A stretch of 64,000 bases of DNA from Sulfuritalea sp. (GCA_030247575.1 JAOTRV010000003.1:1-64000), one strand, 5' to 3'; positions 24,925 to 35,195 are shown, numbered from the stretch's first letter. A program made the numbers and translations. The notes: generated by a model not told the origin, from the sequence alone.

Positions 24925-25371
24925 ATGTTCCAAGGTGCGACGGCGCTCAATCTCGATGCCAAGGGCCGCATGGCGGTTCCGGCTCGACACCGCGATGCCT
25001 TGGTGGCGGCCGGCGACGGACGCATGGTGGTCACCGCGCATCCGCATCGCTGTTTGCTGCTCTACCCCCAGCCCGCGTGGGAACCGATCCGTGCCCAGAT
25101 CCTGGCGGCGCCCAGCCTGCAGGTCGAATCCGCCATGGTGCGGCGCCTGCTGGTGGGCTTTGCCGAGGATGCGGAACTCGATGGCGCCGGACGTCTGCTG
25201 ATTTCCCCGTCTTTGCGTCAATACGCCGGGCTGGAAAAGGAAATCTGGCTGATCGGGCAGGGGCGCCATTTTGAAATCTGGTCGGCTGCCGGCTGGAAGG
25301 CGCAGCAGGAGGCGATCTTCGCGGTGGGCGACAGGCTGTTGCCTCCGGGCCTGGAAAATCTTGCGTTGTGA
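24925..25371 (+). CDS. mraZ: transcriptional regulator MraZ
   Basis: 148 residues with two SpoVT-AbrB-like halves: MFQGATALNLDAKGRMAVPARHR at the N-terminus and a second LDGAGRLLISPSLRQYAGL. MraZ forms a ring and binds repeated TGGG boxes upstream of the dcw operon. A GGGGGAGA Shine-Dalgarno precedes the ATG. It is the first gene of the dcw cluster and rsmH follows within 10 bases. Confidence 0.97.
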   Translation: MFQGATALNLDAKGRMAVPARHRDALVAAGDGRMVVTAHPHRCLLLYPQPAWEPIRAQILAAPSLQVESAMVRRLLVGFAEDAELDGAGRLLISPSLRQYAGLEKEIWLIGQGRHFEIWSAAGWKAQQEAIFAVGDRLLPPGLENLAL

Positions 25372-25380
25372 GCGCCTGCT

Positions 25381-26304
25381 TTGACCGCCAATACACACGT
25401 CAGCGTGCTGCTGGCCGAAGCGGTCGCGGCACTGGCGATCAAGCCGGCTGGAATTTATGTCGACGCCACCTTCGGCCGCGGCGGCCATGCCCGGGCGATT
25501 CTCGATGCGCTGGGCCCGGACGGGCGCCTGATCGCGCTGGACCGCGACCCGGCGGCGATTGCCGCCGGCGACGCGCTGGCGGACCCGCGCTTCCGCCTGG
25601 TTCATGCGGCTTTCAGCGAATTCGACGGCGTGCTGGACAAACTCGACGTGGCGCAGGTGGATGGCGTGCTGCTGGATATCGGCGTGTCATCGCCGCAACT
25701 GAATACGCCCGAACGGGGCATGAGTTTTCGTTTCGATGCGCCGCTGGACATGCGCATGGACACGACGCAGGGGGAGACCGCCGCCGAATTCCTGGCGCGG
25801 GCATCGCAGTCTGAAATAGAAAGGGTGGTCAGAGACTATGGCGAAGAACGGTTTGCTCATGCGATTGCAAAGGCGCTTGTTGCTGCTCGGGGCGAGCACG
25901 GTATTTCAAGGACAGGAGAGCTTGCCACGCTCGTGGCGCAAGTCGTCCGCACGCGGGAACCGGGTCAGCACCCGGCGACGCGGACCTTTCAGGCTCTACG
26001 GATTCACGTCAATCGGGAGCTTGAGGAACTGTCGTTAATCCTGCCCCGGGCAGTTGAACGACTGGCTCCGGGCGGGCGTCTCGCCGTGATCTGCTTTCAT
26101 TCGCTGGAAGACCGCATCGTCAAGCGTTTCATGCGCGATGCGGCCAATCCGCCGCAGCCGCCCAAGGGCGTGCCGGTGCGCGCGGTCGATCTGCCGCAGC
26201 CTATCGTCAAACTGGTGGGCAAGGCGATGTTTCCGTCCGATGCCGAAATTGTCGCCAATCCGCGCTGCCGCAGCGCGGTGCTGCGCGTGGCACAGAAGAT
26301 CTGA
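25381..26304 (+). CDS. rsmH: 16S rRNA (cytosine(1402)-N(4))-methyltransferase
   Basis: 307 residues from a TTG start (TTG-Thr-Ala-Asn-Thr-His-Val-Ser-Val-Leu-Leu). It has the SAM-binding region [16 protein letters not shown], the [14 protein letters not shown] segment and the C-terminal [12 protein letters not shown] signature. It methylates C1402 in the ribosomal P site. There is no ATG near the conserved N-terminus, which supports the TTG start. ftsL follows after two bases. Confidence 0.95.
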   Translation: MTANTHVSVLLAEAVAALAIKPAGIYVDATFGRGGHARAILDALGPDGRLIALDRDPAAIAAGDALADPRFRLVHAAFSEFDGVLDKLDVAQVDGVLLDIGVSSPQLNTPERGMSFRFDAPLDMRMDTTQGETAAEFLARASQSEIERVVRDYGEERFAHAIAKALVAARGEHGISRTGELATLVAQVVRTREPGQHPATRTFQALRIHVNRELEELSLILPRAVERLAPGGRLAVICFHSLEDRIVKRFMRDAANPPQPPKGVPVRAVDLPQPIVKLVGKAMFPSDAEIVANPRCRSAVLRVAQKI

Positions 26305-26306
26305 CC

Positions 26307-26579
26307 GTGGCGAGGCTCAATCTGGTCCTGATACTGATCGCCCTGGCTTGCGCTTTGTCGGTTGTCAGCGCCAATCATCGCGCGCGAAAGCTGTTTACCG
26401 AATTGGAAGCCGCGCAGAAGCGCATGCGTGATCTGGATGTCGAATGGGGACAATTGCAGCTCGAGCAAAGCACCCTGGCCGCTCATGTCCGGGTCGAAAA
26501 GTCTGCCCGCGAGAAGCTGGGCATGAAACCGCCTGCGCCGGGACAGAACATTTCTGTCGACGCGGTGCCGGGGAACTGA
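26307..26579 (+). CDS. ftsL: cell division protein FtsL
   Basis: 90 residues from a GTG start. One membrane helix (about 3-20) and a periplasmic leucine-zipper-like coiled coil (about 25-70) match FtsL, which forms the FtsQLB complex that activates septal wall synthesis. Identity rests on size, topology and its fixed place between rsmH and ftsI; the sequence itself is poorly conserved. Confidence 0.9.
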   Translation: MARLNLVLILIALACALSVVSANHRARKLFTELEAAQKRMRDLDVEWGQLQLEQSTLAAHVRVEKSAREKLGMKPPAPGQNISVDAVPGN

Positions 26580-26586
26580 TCCCGCG

Positions 26587-28320
26587 ATGAAGGCGATCAA
26601 ATTTTCCAGAAGCCCGCTGCTCTCCGAGCGCCTGCCGCCCTGGCGCCAGCGCCTCGTGCTGGTGGTGCTGCTGGGCGCCTTCGTCGCGCTGATCGGGCGC
26701 GCGCTCTATCTGCAGGGATTCAAGAACGAGTTCCTCGGCGACAAGGGGCGCGCCCGTTTCGAACGCGTGATCGACATTTCGGCCACCCGCGGCCGCATCA
26801 CCGACCGCCATGGCGACGTGCTGGCGGTTTCCACCCCCGTGCGCTCGATCTGGGCGATTCCCGAAGATGCCCAGCTGGCGCCCGCGCAGTCGCGCAGCCT
26901 GGCCGCCATGCTCGACATGGATGTGCGCGAGGTGACACGCAAGCTGGCCTCCGATCGCGAGTTCATCTACGTCAAGCGCCAGTTGCCGCCGGAACTCGCC
27001 GACCGGGTGACGGCGCTGAAGCTGCCGGGCATCCACCAGAAGGACGAGTACCGCCGCTACTACCCGTCGGGCGAGGTGGCGGCGCACATGCTGGGCTTTA
27101 CCGGCATCGACGACGCCGGCCAGGAAGGCATCGAACTGGCTTTCAACAGCGAGTTGACGGGCAAGCCCGGCTCGCGCCGCGTCATCAAGGACAGGCGCGG
27201 CAACGTCGTCGAGGACGTCGAAAGCGTCCATCCGCCGCTGGAGGGCCGCGACATCATTCTGGCGCTCGACTCGAAGCTGCAGTATCTCGCCTACAGCCAT
27301 CTCAAGCAGGCGCTCGAGCAGCACCGGGCCAAGGCGGGGGGCGTGGTCGTGCTCGACGCCAGGAGCGGCGAAATCCTGGCGCTGGCCAATCTGCCGACCT
27401 ACAACCCGAACAACCGCGTCAAGCTGAGCGGCGCCCAGTTGCGCAATCGGGCGCTGACCGACAGCTTCGAACCGGGCTCGACCCTGAAGCCCTTCACCGC
27501 GGCGCTGGCGCTGGAGAAGGGCAAGGTGCGCTTCGACTCGCCGATCCAGACGGCGCCCGGGAAACTGACCATCGGCACGGCCACGATCCACGACGCGCAC
27601 ACGCATGGCGTGCTGACCGTGGCGCAGGTGATCCAGAAGTCCTCCAACGTCGGCGCCGCCAAGCTGGCCCTGTCGCTGAAGCCGGAAGAAATGTGGAACA
27701 TGTTCGACAGCCTGGGCTTCGGTGCGCCGCTGAAGCTCGGCTTCCCGGGCGAGGTCGGCGGCCGGCTGCGTCCGGCCAAGACCTGGCGGCCGATCGAGCA
27801 GGCCACCATGTCCTATGGCCATGGCATCTCGGTGACGCTGATCCAGCTGGCGCGCGCCTATCAGGCCTTTGCCCGTGACGGCGACCTGGTGCCGATTTCG
27901 CTGGCGCGCCTGGATGCGCCGCCGCAGACCGGCAAGCAGGTGTTCACGGCGCAGACGGCGCGCGAGGTCCGCGCCATGCTGGAAATGGCCGTGCAACCCG
28001 GCGGCACCGCTCCCCGGGCGCAGATTCCCGGCTATCGCGTGGCGGGCAAGACCGGCACGGCGCACAAGATCGAAGGCGGCGCCTACGCCAACAAGTATGT
28101 CGCGTCCTTCGTCGGCTTCGCCCCGGTCTCCGATCCCCGACTGATCATCGCCGTGATGGTCGATGAACCGTCCAACGGCAAGTACTACGGCGGCGAGGTG
28201 GCGGCTCCAGTATTCGCCCAGGTCATGGCCGCGAGCCTGCGTACTCTGGGCGTGGCGCCGGATGCGCCCCTGAAGCCCTTGCTGATGACCGCCGCCGAGC
28301 AGGTTCGGGAAGAGATGTGA
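26587..28320 (+). CDS. ftsI: septal peptidoglycan transpeptidase FtsI (PBP3)
   Basis: 577 residues. One membrane anchor (about 20-40), a pedestal domain, and a transpeptidase domain with the catalytic serine in GSTLKP near residue 298, an SSN motif (KSSNVGAAKL) and KTGT near 487. It crosslinks septal murein together with FtsW. The start follows ftsL after 7 bases and murE overlaps its stop. Confidence 0.97.
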   Translation: MKAIKFSRSPLLSERLPPWRQRLVLVVLLGAFVALIGRALYLQGFKNEFLGDKGRARFERVIDISATRGRITDRHGDVLAVSTPVRSIWAIPEDAQLAPAQSRSLAAMLDMDVREVTRKLASDREFIYVKRQLPPELADRVTALKLPGIHQKDEYRRYYPSGEVAAHMLGFTGIDDAGQEGIELAFNSELTGKPGSRRVIKDRRGNVVEDVESVHPPLEGRDIILALDSKLQYLAYSHLKQALEQHRAKAGGVVVLDARSGEILALANLPTYNPNNRVKLSGAQLRNRALTDSFEPGSTLKPFTAALALEKGKVRFDSPIQTAPGKLTIGTATIHDAHTHGVLTVAQVIQKSSNVGAAKLALSLKPEEMWNMFDSLGFGAPLKLGFPGEVGGRLRPAKTWRPIEQATMSYGHGISVTLIQLARAYQAFARDGDLVPISLARLDAPPQTGKQVFTAQTAREVRAMLEMAVQPGGTAPRAQIPGYRVAGKTGTAHKIEGGAYANKYVASFVGFAPVSDPRLIIAVMVDEPSNGKYYGGEVAAPVFAQVMAASLRTLGVAPDAPLKPLLMTAAEQVREEM

Positions 28321-29783
28321 GCACGGCCATGTCCATCCTCGAACAACTCGAACGAAAAGGCGTCGTTGCGAAGCGTCTCACCGCCGACTCGCGCCGCGTG
28401 CTGCCGGGCGATGTCTTCGTCGCCTTTCCCGGCGCGCAGGTCGACGGCCGCGATTTCATCGCGCAGGCGGTGGCCAGGGGGGCGGCGGCCGTGATCGCCG
28501 AGGCGGGAGGCGAGGCAGTTGCAGGAGTCGACGCTGGCGCTACGGCAATTGTCGAAGTGACGGGACTTGCAGCGCTCTCCGGCGACATCGCGCACCTGGT
28601 GTACGGTCGTCCCTCGGAACATCTGTGGCTCGCCGGGGTGACTGGCACCAATGGCAAGACCTCGGTATCGCAATGGATCGCGCAGGCGATGAATGCCTTG
28701 CAGCATCGCTGCGCCATGATCGGCACGCTGGGCAACGGCTTCCTCGACTCGCTCGACGAAAGCCCCAACACCACGCCCGATGCCATCACCCTGCATGCGG
28801 CGCTGGCCGGTTTCCTCGCGCGCGGTGCGGACGCCTGCGCCATGGAGGTTTCCTCGATCGGTTTGGACCAGGGACGGGTCAATGGCGCTGCTTTCGATGT
28901 CGCGGTATTCACCAACCTGACGCGCGACCATCTCGAATACCACGGCACCATGGCAGCATATGCGGCCGCCAAGGAAAAGCTGTTCCGGGTTCCCGGTCTC
29001 GCCGCCGCGGTAGTGAACCTTGACGATGCCTTTGGTGTCGAACTCATCAGCAGGCTGGACGCCGACCTGCACGTCATCGGCTATACGCTGAGCGGCGCAG
29101 GCAGCCAGCGCTGCGAAACCCTGCAGGCAGAGAATCTGACCATGAGCGCCGCCGGCATCGAGTTCGACCTGCGCGGAGTGCGTTTCGCCGCCCCCGTGGT
29201 GGGCCGCTTCAACGTCTCCAATCTGCTGGCCGTGATCGGCGCGTTGCTGGCACGCAACGAACGTCTCGAGGACATCGCCGTCGCGCTGCGGGCGCTGCAG
29301 CCGCCGCCGGGACGCATGCAGGCGGTCGGCGGCAAGAACGAGCCGCTGATCGTGGTGGATTACGCCCATACGCCGGATGCGCTGGAAAAGGCGCTCGGCG
29401 TACTGCGCGAAACGGCTGCCGCGCGCGGCGGCCGGCTGGTCTGCGTGTTCGGCTGCGGCGGCGAGCGCGACCCCGGCAAGCGGCCGCAGATGGGCGCAAT
29501 CGCCGAGCGCCTGGCCGATCGCGTGGTCGTCACCAGCGACAACCCGCGCATGGAGGATCCTCAAGCCATCATCGCCGACATCCTCGCCGGGCTGCAGCGC
29601 GCGCCGGTCGTCGAGATCGATCGCGGCCGCGCCATCGCCGCCGCGGTGGCGGACGCGGAGCCGCGCGACGTGGTCCTGCTCGCCGGCAAGGGCCACGAGC
29701 CCTATCAGGAAATCGCCGGGGTGCGGCATGCATTCTCCGACCTCGATGCCGCAAAATCGGCGCTGGCGGGACGGCGCTCATGA
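28317..29783 (+). CDS. murE: UDP-MurNAc-tripeptide synthetase (meso-DAP adding)
   Basis: 488 residues from a GTG start overlapping the ftsI stop; ATG at 28329 is an alternative. Mur ligase N-terminal, middle (ATP-binding GVTGTNGKTSVSQW) and C-terminal domains are present. The DNPRMEDPQAI motif near residue 405-415 indicates meso-diaminopimelate as substrate. The N-terminal domain contains VDAGAT, encoded by a short interspersed repeat at 28524-28547. murF overlaps by four bases. Confidence 0.97.
   Translation: MSTAMSILEQLERKGVVAKRLTADSRRVLPGDVFVAFPGAQVDGRDFIAQAVARGAAAVIAEAGGEAVAGVDAGATAIVEVTGLAALSGDIAHLVYGRPSEHLWLAGVTGTNGKTSVSQWIAQAMNALQHRCAMIGTLGNGFLDSLDESPNTTPDAITLHAALAGFLARGADACAMEVSSIGLDQGRVNGAAFDVAVFTNLTRDHLEYHGTMAAYAAAKEKLFRVPGLAAAVVNLDDAFGVELISRLDADLHVIGYTLSGAGSQRCETLQAENLTMSAAGIEFDLRGVRFAAPVVGRFNVSNLLAVIGALLARNERLEDIAVALRALQPPPGRMQAVGGKNEPLIVVDYAHTPDALEKALGVLRETAAARGGRLVCVFGCGGERDPGKRPQMGAIAERLADRVVVTSDNPRMEDPQAIIADILAGLQRAPVVEIDRGRAIAAAVADAEPRDVVLLAGKGHEPYQEIAGVRHAFSDLDAAKSALAGRRS
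28524..28547 (+). repeat. short interspersed repeat, copy e
   Basis: Plus-strand match GGAGTCGACGCTGGCG then CTACGGCA. It lies in murE, read as GVDAGATA in a loop of the N-terminal domain. Confidence 0.75.
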
Positions 29784-31249
29784 TGATGACCCTGCACGAG
29801 GCCGCCGCCGCCATCGCCGCCCGCGCGCAGGGCGGCGATGCCGGCTTCAGCGGCGTCTCCACCGATTCGCGCAGCATCGCCGCCGGCGAACTCTTTGTCG
29901 CCTTGATCGGCGACACGTTCGACGGTCACGCCTACGTCGCCGACGTCCTCGCGCGCGGTGCGGCCGGAGCGGTGGTGAGCGAAGAGTTCGCCGCCGCCCA
30001 TCCCGAGCTGCCGCTGATCTGCGTCGCCGATACGCGCCTGGCGCTCGGCGCCCTGGCGGCCCAGTGGCGCGGGCGATTCGCGATTCCGCTGCTGGGCATC
30101 ACCGGCAGCAACGGCAAGACGACGGTGAAGGAAATGTGCGCGGCGATTCTGCGGGCGCAGTTCGGCAGCGCCGATTCGGTGCTGGCCACCATCGGCAACC
30201 TCAACAACGACATCGGCTTGCCGCTGACCCTGCTCAGGCTGCGCGCCTCGCACCGCGCCGCGGTGATCGAGATGGGCATGAATCATGTCGGGGAGATCGA
30301 CTACCTGACGCGGCTGGCGCAGCCGTCCGTGGCGCTGGTGAACAACGCCCATCGCGCCCATCTGGAAGGTCTCGGCACGGTGCAGGATGTCGCGCTGGCG
30401 AAAGGTGAAATATTCGCCGGGCTGGCCGCCGACGGCGTTGCCGTGTTCAATGCCGACGACGCGCACGCCGGCATCTGGCGCGAGCTTTCGCGCGACCGGC
30501 GTCAGCTGAGCTTCGGTCTCGACCCGTCCGCCGATGTGCATGGCGAATTCACCAGCCACGGCCTCGGCGGGGAGTTGCGCCTGGGCACGCCCTGGGGCGC
30601 GCTCACTGTGACGCTGGCGGTGCCTGGCCGCCACAACGCCCGCAATGCCTGCGCGGCAGCGGCGGCGACGCTGGCCGCAGGAGCCCCGCTCGCCGCTGTC
30701 GAACGGGGCCTGGCGGGCTATGACGGCATCAAGGGCCGTCTGCAGCAGCGCACCGGCCGCGAGGGCGCGCGCGTGGTGGATGACAGTTACAACGCCAATC
30801 CCGATTCGATGCGCGCCGCGATCGATGTGCTGGCCTCGGTGCCGGGCCGGCGCATCCTGGTCATGGGCGACATGGGCGAGGCGGGGGCTGCCGCCGGGCA
30901 GTTCCACGACGAGATCGGCGGCTACGCCAAGAGCCACGGCATCGACCGCCTGCTCTGCCTGGGCGAATTGTCAGCCGCGGCGGCCCACAACTTCGGCGAA
31001 GGTGGCCAGCACTTTCCGCGCGTCGAGGACTTGATCAAGACCCTGCTGGCCGAGCTCGAACCGCAAACCACGGTGCTGGTCAAGGGCTCGCGCTTCATGC
31101 GCATGGAGCGCGTCGTCGACGCGATAGTGGACAGCGCCGACGCCGGGCCGTCCCAAGACGGCGCAAGCCATCAACCGGAGCGGGCGCAGCCCGCGAACAG
31201 CCGTCGCCCCCTTCCCGGGGAAGGGGGCGGGGGAAAGGTAAATGAATAA
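29780..31249 (+). CDS. murF: UDP-MurNAc-tripeptide:D-Ala-D-Ala ligase
   Basis: 489 residues. Mur ligase domains with ATP-binding [14 protein letters not shown] near 110, a central [12 protein letters not shown] and C-terminal [17 protein letters not shown]. It adds D-Ala-D-Ala to complete the murein pentapeptide. The family normally ends shortly after RVVDAIVD (about residue 450). The last 40 or so residues (GPSQDG to GKVNE, Pro/Gly-rich) are encoded by a palindromic element and look like an acquired tail. The stop overlaps the mraY start. Confidence 0.96.
   Translation: MMMTLHEAAAAIAARAQGGDAGFSGVSTDSRSIAAGELFVALIGDTFDGHAYVADVLARGAAGAVVSEEFAAAHPELPLICVADTRLALGALAAQWRGRFAIPLLGITGSNGKTTVKEMCAAILRAQFGSADSVLATIGNLNNDIGLPLTLLRLRASHRAAVIEMGMNHVGEIDYLTRLAQPSVALVNNAHRAHLEGLGTVQDVALAKGEIFAGLAADGVAVFNADDAHAGIWRELSRDRRQLSFGLDPSADVHGEFTSHGLGGELRLGTPWGALTVTLAVPGRHNARNACAAAAATLAAGAPLAAVERGLAGYDGIKGRLQQRTGREGARVVDDSYNANPDSMRAAIDVLASVPGRRILVMGDMGEAGAAAGQFHDEIGGYAKSHGIDRLLCLGELSAAAAHNFGEGGQHFPRVEDLIKTLLAELEPQTTVLVKGSRFMRMERVVDAIVDSADAGPSQDGASHQPERAQPANSRRPLPGEGGGGKVNE
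31140..31238 (-). repeat. palindromic element copy 2 (C-run/G-run, full length)
   Basis: Read on the minus strand it follows the plan of copy 1: a C-run, a 12-bp hairpin (31205-31216 with 31218-31229), GCGACGG, GTTCGC, a GGGC-TGC-GCCC hairpin, GCTCCGG and CTTGGGACGGCCCGGC. It encodes the MurF tail, and its GGGGGAAAGG end supplies the Shine-Dalgarno sequence of mraY. Confidence 0.75.
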
Positions 31250-32418
31250 TGCTGCTTGAACTCGCTCAATGGCTGGCGAAGGACCTGCGCGCCTTCAATG
31301 TCTTCGGCTACATCACGCTGCGCGCGGTGCTGGCGACCATGACGGCGCTGGCGATTTCCTTCGTCTTCGGCCCGGCGGTGATCCGCTGGCTGACGGCGAA
31401 GAAGATCGGCCAGTCGGTGCGCAGCGACGGACCGCAAACCCATCTGGTCAAGGCCGGCACGCCGACCATGGGCGGCGCGCTGATCCTGATCTCGCTCGGC
31501 GTGTCCACGCTGCTGTGGGCCGATCTTTCCAATCGCTTCATCTGGATCGTGTTGATCGTCACCCTCGGCTTCGGCGCGATCGGCTGGGTCGATGACTGGC
31601 GCAAGGTGGTCTATCGCAATCCCGACGGGCTCTCGGCCCGGGCCAAGTTCTTCTGGCAGTCGGCGGTGGGCCTGGTCGCCGCGATCTACCTCGCGTTCTC
31701 CATCTCGGCGCCCAACAACGAAAAGGTGGTGCAGCTGTTCTTCCAGTGGGTTTCCTCCGGCTTTACGCTGGAGCTGCCGCAGCAGACGGCCCTGATCGTG
31801 CCCTTCTTCAAGAGCGTGACCTACCCGCTCGGCATGTTCGGCTTCATCCTGCTGACCTATCTGGTGATCGTCGGCAGCAGCAATGCGGTGAACCTGACCG
31901 ACGGCCTCGACGGCCTCGCGATCATGCCGACGGTGCTGGTCGGCGCCGCGCTGGGCATCTTCACTTATGTTGCGGGCAACTCGGTGTTTTCGAAATACCT
32001 GCTGCTGCCCTACATTCCGGGCGCCGGCGAACTGACGGTGTTCTGCGGCGCGCTGGCCGGCGCCGGGCTGGGCTTCCTGTGGTTCAACGCCTATCCGGCG
32101 GAGGTGTTCATGGGCGACGTCGGCGCCCTGGCACTCGGCGCGGCGCTCGGCGCGGTGGCCGTGGTCGCGCGCCAGGAGATCGTGCTGTTCATCATGGGCG
32201 GCGTGTTCGTCGCCGAGACCCTGTCGGTGATGCTCCAGGTCGGCTATTTCAAGTACACCAAGAAGCGCTACGGCGAGGGGCGGCGGATTCTGCGCATGGC
32301 GCCGCTGCATCATCACTTCGAACAGACCGGCTGGAAGGAGACTCAAGTCGTGGTGCGCTTCTGGATCATCACCATCCTGCTGGTGCTGTTCGGCCTGTCG
32401 ACCTTGAAGATCAGATGA
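31249..32418 (+). CDS. mraY: phospho-MurNAc-pentapeptide translocase
   Basis: 389 residues with about ten membrane segments. Conserved cytoplasmic loops include [33 protein letters not shown] and [14 protein letters not shown]. It makes lipid I on undecaprenyl phosphate. The ATG shares bases with the murF stop (TAATG), and the AAAGG before it belongs to a palindromic element. murD overlaps its stop. Confidence 0.97.
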   Translation: MLLELAQWLAKDLRAFNVFGYITLRAVLATMTALAISFVFGPAVIRWLTAKKIGQSVRSDGPQTHLVKAGTPTMGGALILISLGVSTLLWADLSNRFIWIVLIVTLGFGAIGWVDDWRKVVYRNPDGLSARAKFFWQSAVGLVAAIYLAFSISAPNNEKVVQLFFQWVSSGFTLELPQQTALIVPFFKSVTYPLGMFGFILLTYLVIVGSSNAVNLTDGLDGLAIMPTVLVGAALGIFTYVAGNSVFSKYLLLPYIPGAGELTVFCGALAGAGLGFLWFNAYPAEVFMGDVGALALGAALGAVAVVARQEIVLFIMGGVFVAETLSVMLQVGYFKYTKKRYGEGRRILRMAPLHHHFEQTGWKETQVVVRFWIITILLVLFGLSTLKIR

Positions 32419-33923
32419 ACCTGCAAGACAAACACGTTCTCGTTCTCGGCCTCGGTGAATCGGGGCTGGCCTCCGCGCTCTGGTGCCTGCGCCAGGGCGC
32501 GCGGGTTCGGGTAGCCGACACCCGCGCCGCGCCACCCTGGCTGGACGAGCTGAATCGCCGTGCCACCAGCGTCGACTCCCGGGTCGAATTCATTGCCGGT
32601 GAATTCGGCAAGGCGCTGCTCGACGGCATCGACCTGCTGGTGCTTTCGCCGGGACTCTCGGGCGGGCTGATGGTAGTGATCCATGCGCGCGCCGCCGGGA
32701 TTCCCGTGGTCGGCGAAATCGAATTGTTCGCCCAGAGCTTGCGCCGCCTGAACTCCGGTGCGGCAGCCCCGGCTCCGGTGCTGGCGATTACCGGGACCAA
32801 CGGCAAGACCACCACCACCGCGCTGACCGGACATCTGCTGCGCACCGCGGGCAAGACGGTCGGCGTCGCCGGCAATATTTCTCCCGCGGCGCTCACGGCA
32901 TTGATGGATGCGCTGGATGCGGATGCCCTGCCGCAGATCTGGGTGCTGGAACTGTCCAGCTTCCAGCTCGAAACCACCGAGACGCTGAATGCCGCCGCGG
33001 CAACGGTGCTCAACATTTCCGACGACCATCTCGATCGCTACATCGATCTCGACGAATACGCGTCGGCCAAGGCCAGGGTGTTTCAAAGCGCCGAAGGCGC
33101 GCCCGGCGCTCAGGTGCTGAATCGTGACGATCCGCGCGTCTGCCGCATGACGCTGCCCGATCGCCAGATCATCAGCTTCGGCCTCGGCGCACCCGCCGGC
33201 GAGGAGGACTTCGGCCTGCGCCAGCATCAGGGCGAAGTCTGGCTGGCGCAGGGTCGGCACCCGCTGCTGCCGGTCGCCGAATTGCCGCTGGCCGGCTTGC
33301 ACAATGCGGCCAATGCGATGGCCGCGCTGGCGCTGTGCAGCGCGCTGGGCTTCAATGCCGAAGACTTGCTGCCGGCCTTGCGCAGTTTTCGCGGCCTGCC
33401 GCACCGGGTCGAGCGGGTGGCCGAGACCGGCGGCGTGACCTGGTATGACGATTCCAAGGGCACCAACGTCGGCGCCACTGTCGCCGCACTGAATGGCATT
33501 GGCGGCCAACTGGCCGCCCGGAACAGTCACCTCCCTTCCTCGGGAAGGGAGGCCGGGAGGGATGACGAGTCAGCTCGGCTCGCCGAGGATCACCACGATC
33601 GAAAGATCGTGGTGATCCTCGGCGGCGATGGCAAAGGCCAGGATTTCTCTCCGCTCGAATCTGCCGTAGCGCAGCACGCACGGGCCGTGGTGCTGATCGG
33701 GCGCGACGGGCCGCTGATCGGCAGGGCCATCGCCGGCGCCGGCGTGGCGATCGAGAGCGCGGCCGACATGGACGACGCCGTGCGCCGGGCCGCGCGCCGC
33801 GCGCAACCGGGCGATGCGGTGCTGCTGTCGCCGGCCTGCGCCAGCTTCGACATGTTCCGCAACTACGAGCACCGGGCGCAGGTATTCATCGCCGCCGTGC
33901 GGTCGCTGGAGGGCGCGGCGTGA
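32415..33923 (+). CDS. murD: UDP-MurNAc-L-alanine:D-glutamate ligase with an in-frame repeat insertion
   Basis: 502 residues; E. coli MurD has 438. ATP-binding [13 protein letters not shown] near 124 and the C-terminal [15 protein letters not shown] and [18 protein letters not shown] segments are intact. Relatives pass directly from [10 protein letters not shown] to [12 protein letters not shown]. Here about 33 residues (363-396, [19 protein letters not shown] and flanks) are inserted without a frameshift, in the linker before the GGDGKG loop of the C-terminal domain. The insertion consists of palindromic repeat sequence. The protein is essential, so the insertion is presumably tolerated. Starts ATGA-overlapping mraY and ends GTGA-overlapping ftsW. 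Confidence 0.95.
   Translation: MNLQDKHVLVLGLGESGLASALWCLRQGARVRVADTRAAPPWLDELNRRATSVDSRVEFIAGEFGKALLDGIDLLVLSPGLSGGLMVVIHARAAGIPVVGEIELFAQSLRRLNSGAAAPAPVLAITGTNGKTTTTALTGHLLRTAGKTVGVAGNISPAALTALMDALDADALPQIWVLELSSFQLETTETLNAAAATVLNISDDHLDRYIDLDEYASAKARVFQSAEGAPGAQVLNRDDPRVCRMTLPDRQIISFGLGAPAGEEDFGLRQHQGEVWLAQGRHPLLPVAELPLAGLHNAANAMAALALCSALGFNAEDLLPALRSFRGLPHRVERVAETGGVTWYDDSKGTNVGATVAALNGIGGQLAARNSHLPSSGREAGRDDESARLAEDHHDRKIVVILGGDGKGQDFSPLESAVAQHARAVVLIGRDGPLIGRAIAGAGVAIESAADMDDAVRRAARRAQPGDAVLLSPACASFDMFRNYEHRAQVFIAAVRSLEGAA
32556..32579 (-). repeat. short interspersed repeat, copy j
   Basis: Minus-strand match GGAGTCGACGCTGGTG then GCACGGCG, one deviation in the core. It lies in the N-terminal part of murD, read as RATSVDS, a frame not used by other copies. 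Confidence 0.55.
33525..33566 (-). repeat. palindromic element copy 3 (inside murD)
   Basis: On the minus strand ATCCCTCCCGGCC is followed by a 10-bp hairpin (arms 33530-33539 and 33543-33552) and GGTGAC, the C-run/G-run module of the family. Just before it, 33501-33508 and 33511-33518 form another inverted repeat. It is read in frame as part of MurD. Confidence 0.7.
33581..33624. repeat. perfect 20-bp foldback inside murD
   Basis: Positions 33581-33600 are the exact reverse complement of 33605-33624, with a 4-base centre GAAA. The right arm is the native murD sequence for KIVVILGG; the left arm is an inverted duplicate of it that encodes LAEDHHD. In mRNA it would form a very stable stem with a GAAA loop. 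Confidence 0.9.
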
Positions 33924-35083
33924 CCAGGGCCTACGCCGCGCCGGCGCAACATGCGCCCGCCGAACTCGACGCCTTCCTGCTGTGGCCGGCGGTCGGCCTG
34001 CTGCTGCTGGGGTTGGTGATGGTCTATTCGTCGTCGATTGCGATGGCCGAGGGCAGCCGCTTCACCGGCAACCAGTCGACGTATTTCCTGTTCCGCCACG
34101 CCGTATTTCTCGCCGTCGGACTGGTCGCCGGCGTGATGGCTTTCCAGATCCCGCTGCGTTTGTGGCAGCAGGCGGCGCCCTGGCTGTTCCTGGCCGGCGT
34201 CACCCTGCTGCTGCTGGTGCTGATTCCCCATGTCGGCCGCTCGGTCAACGGTGCCCAGCGCTGGATCGGCCTCGGCCCGATCAACCTGCAGCCCTCCGAG
34301 CTGATGAAACTGTTCGCCGTGCTCTACGCCGCCGACTACACCGCGCGCAAGCTCGACGACATGGGCAGCTTCCTGCGCGGCTTCGGGCCGATGGCGCTGG
34401 TCATGGTACTGGTCGGCTTCCTGTTGTTGAAGGAGCCGGATTTCGGCGCGCTGGTGGTGATCCTCTGCATCGCCACCGGCATCCTGTTCCTCGGCGGCAT
34501 CAACGCGCGGGTGTTCGGCGTGCTGGTGGTGGTGCTGGCGGTCAGCTTCGTCATCATGATCTGGGTCTCGCCCTACCGGCGCGAGCGCATCTTCGGTTTC
34601 ATGGACCCATGGCAGGACGCCTTTGGCAAGGGCTACCAGCTCTCGCACGCGCTGATCGCCTTCGGCCGCGGCGAATGGTTCGGCGTCGGGCTCGGCGCCA
34701 GCGTCGAGAAGCTGTTCTATCTGCCCGAGGCGCACACCGACTTTCTGCTGGCGGTGATCGCCGAAGAACTCGGCTTTGTCGGCGTCTGCGTCGTGGTCAG
34801 CCTGTTCGCGCTGCTGGTGCAGCGCTCCTTCGTCATCGGGCGCCAGGCGCTGGTGCTCGGCCGCGTGCATTCCGGCCTCGTCGCGCAGGGCATCGGCATC
34901 TGGCTCGGCGTGCAGGGCTTCATCAACATGGGCGTGAACATGGGCCTGTTGCCGACCAAGGGCCTGACGCTGCCGCTGATGAGCTTCGGCGGTTCGGGCA
35001 TCGTCGCCAACTGTCTTGCGCTCGGAATACTCCTGAGAGTTGATTGGGAAAACAGGCAGATGATGAGGGGGCAGCAGGCATGA
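33920..35083 (+). CDS. ftsW: septal peptidoglycan glycosyltransferase FtsW
   Basis: 387 residues from a GTG start overlapping murD (GTGA). About ten membrane segments of the SEDS family, with [25 protein letters not shown] and the late [15 protein letters not shown]. It polymerises lipid II at the septum together with FtsI. The downstream 112 bases to murG consist mostly of a palindromic element. Confidence 0.96.
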   Translation: MTRAYAAPAQHAPAELDAFLLWPAVGLLLLGLVMVYSSSIAMAEGSRFTGNQSTYFLFRHAVFLAVGLVAGVMAFQIPLRLWQQAAPWLFLAGVTLLLLVLIPHVGRSVNGAQRWIGLGPINLQPSELMKLFAVLYAADYTARKLDDMGSFLRGFGPMALVMVLVGFLLLKEPDFGALVVILCIATGILFLGGINARVFGVLVVVLAVSFVIMIWVSPYRRERIFGFMDPWQDAFGKGYQLSHALIAFGRGEWFGVGLGASVEKLFYLPEAHTDFLLAVIAEELGFVGVCVVVSLFALLVQRSFVIGRQALVLGRVHSGLVAQGIGIWLGVQGFINMGVNMGLLPTKGLTLPLMSFGGSGIVANCLALGILLRVDWENRQMMRGQQA

Positions 35084-35084
35084 G

Positions 35085-35190
35085 CGCTCCCCGCCCAGCC
35101 GTCCCAAGGGGGGCGCAGTCAAACTACGGGGCCGCGCAGCGGCGAACCACCGTTACCCCTTGCCTTGGGCAGGGGGCTGGGGGGAGGGTA
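35085..35190 (-). repeat. palindromic element copy 4 (C-run/G-run, between ftsW and murG)
   Basis: On the minus strand it reads CTACCCTCCCCCC, an AGCCCCCTGCC/GGCAAGGGG hairpin, TAACGG, GTTCGC, a small GC hairpin and CTTGGGACGGCTGGGC, the same module order as copies 1 and 2. Its GGGGGGAGGG end, read on the plus strand, lies a few bases before murG and serves as its ribosome-binding site. Confidence 0.75.
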
Positions 35191-35195
35191 GTTCA

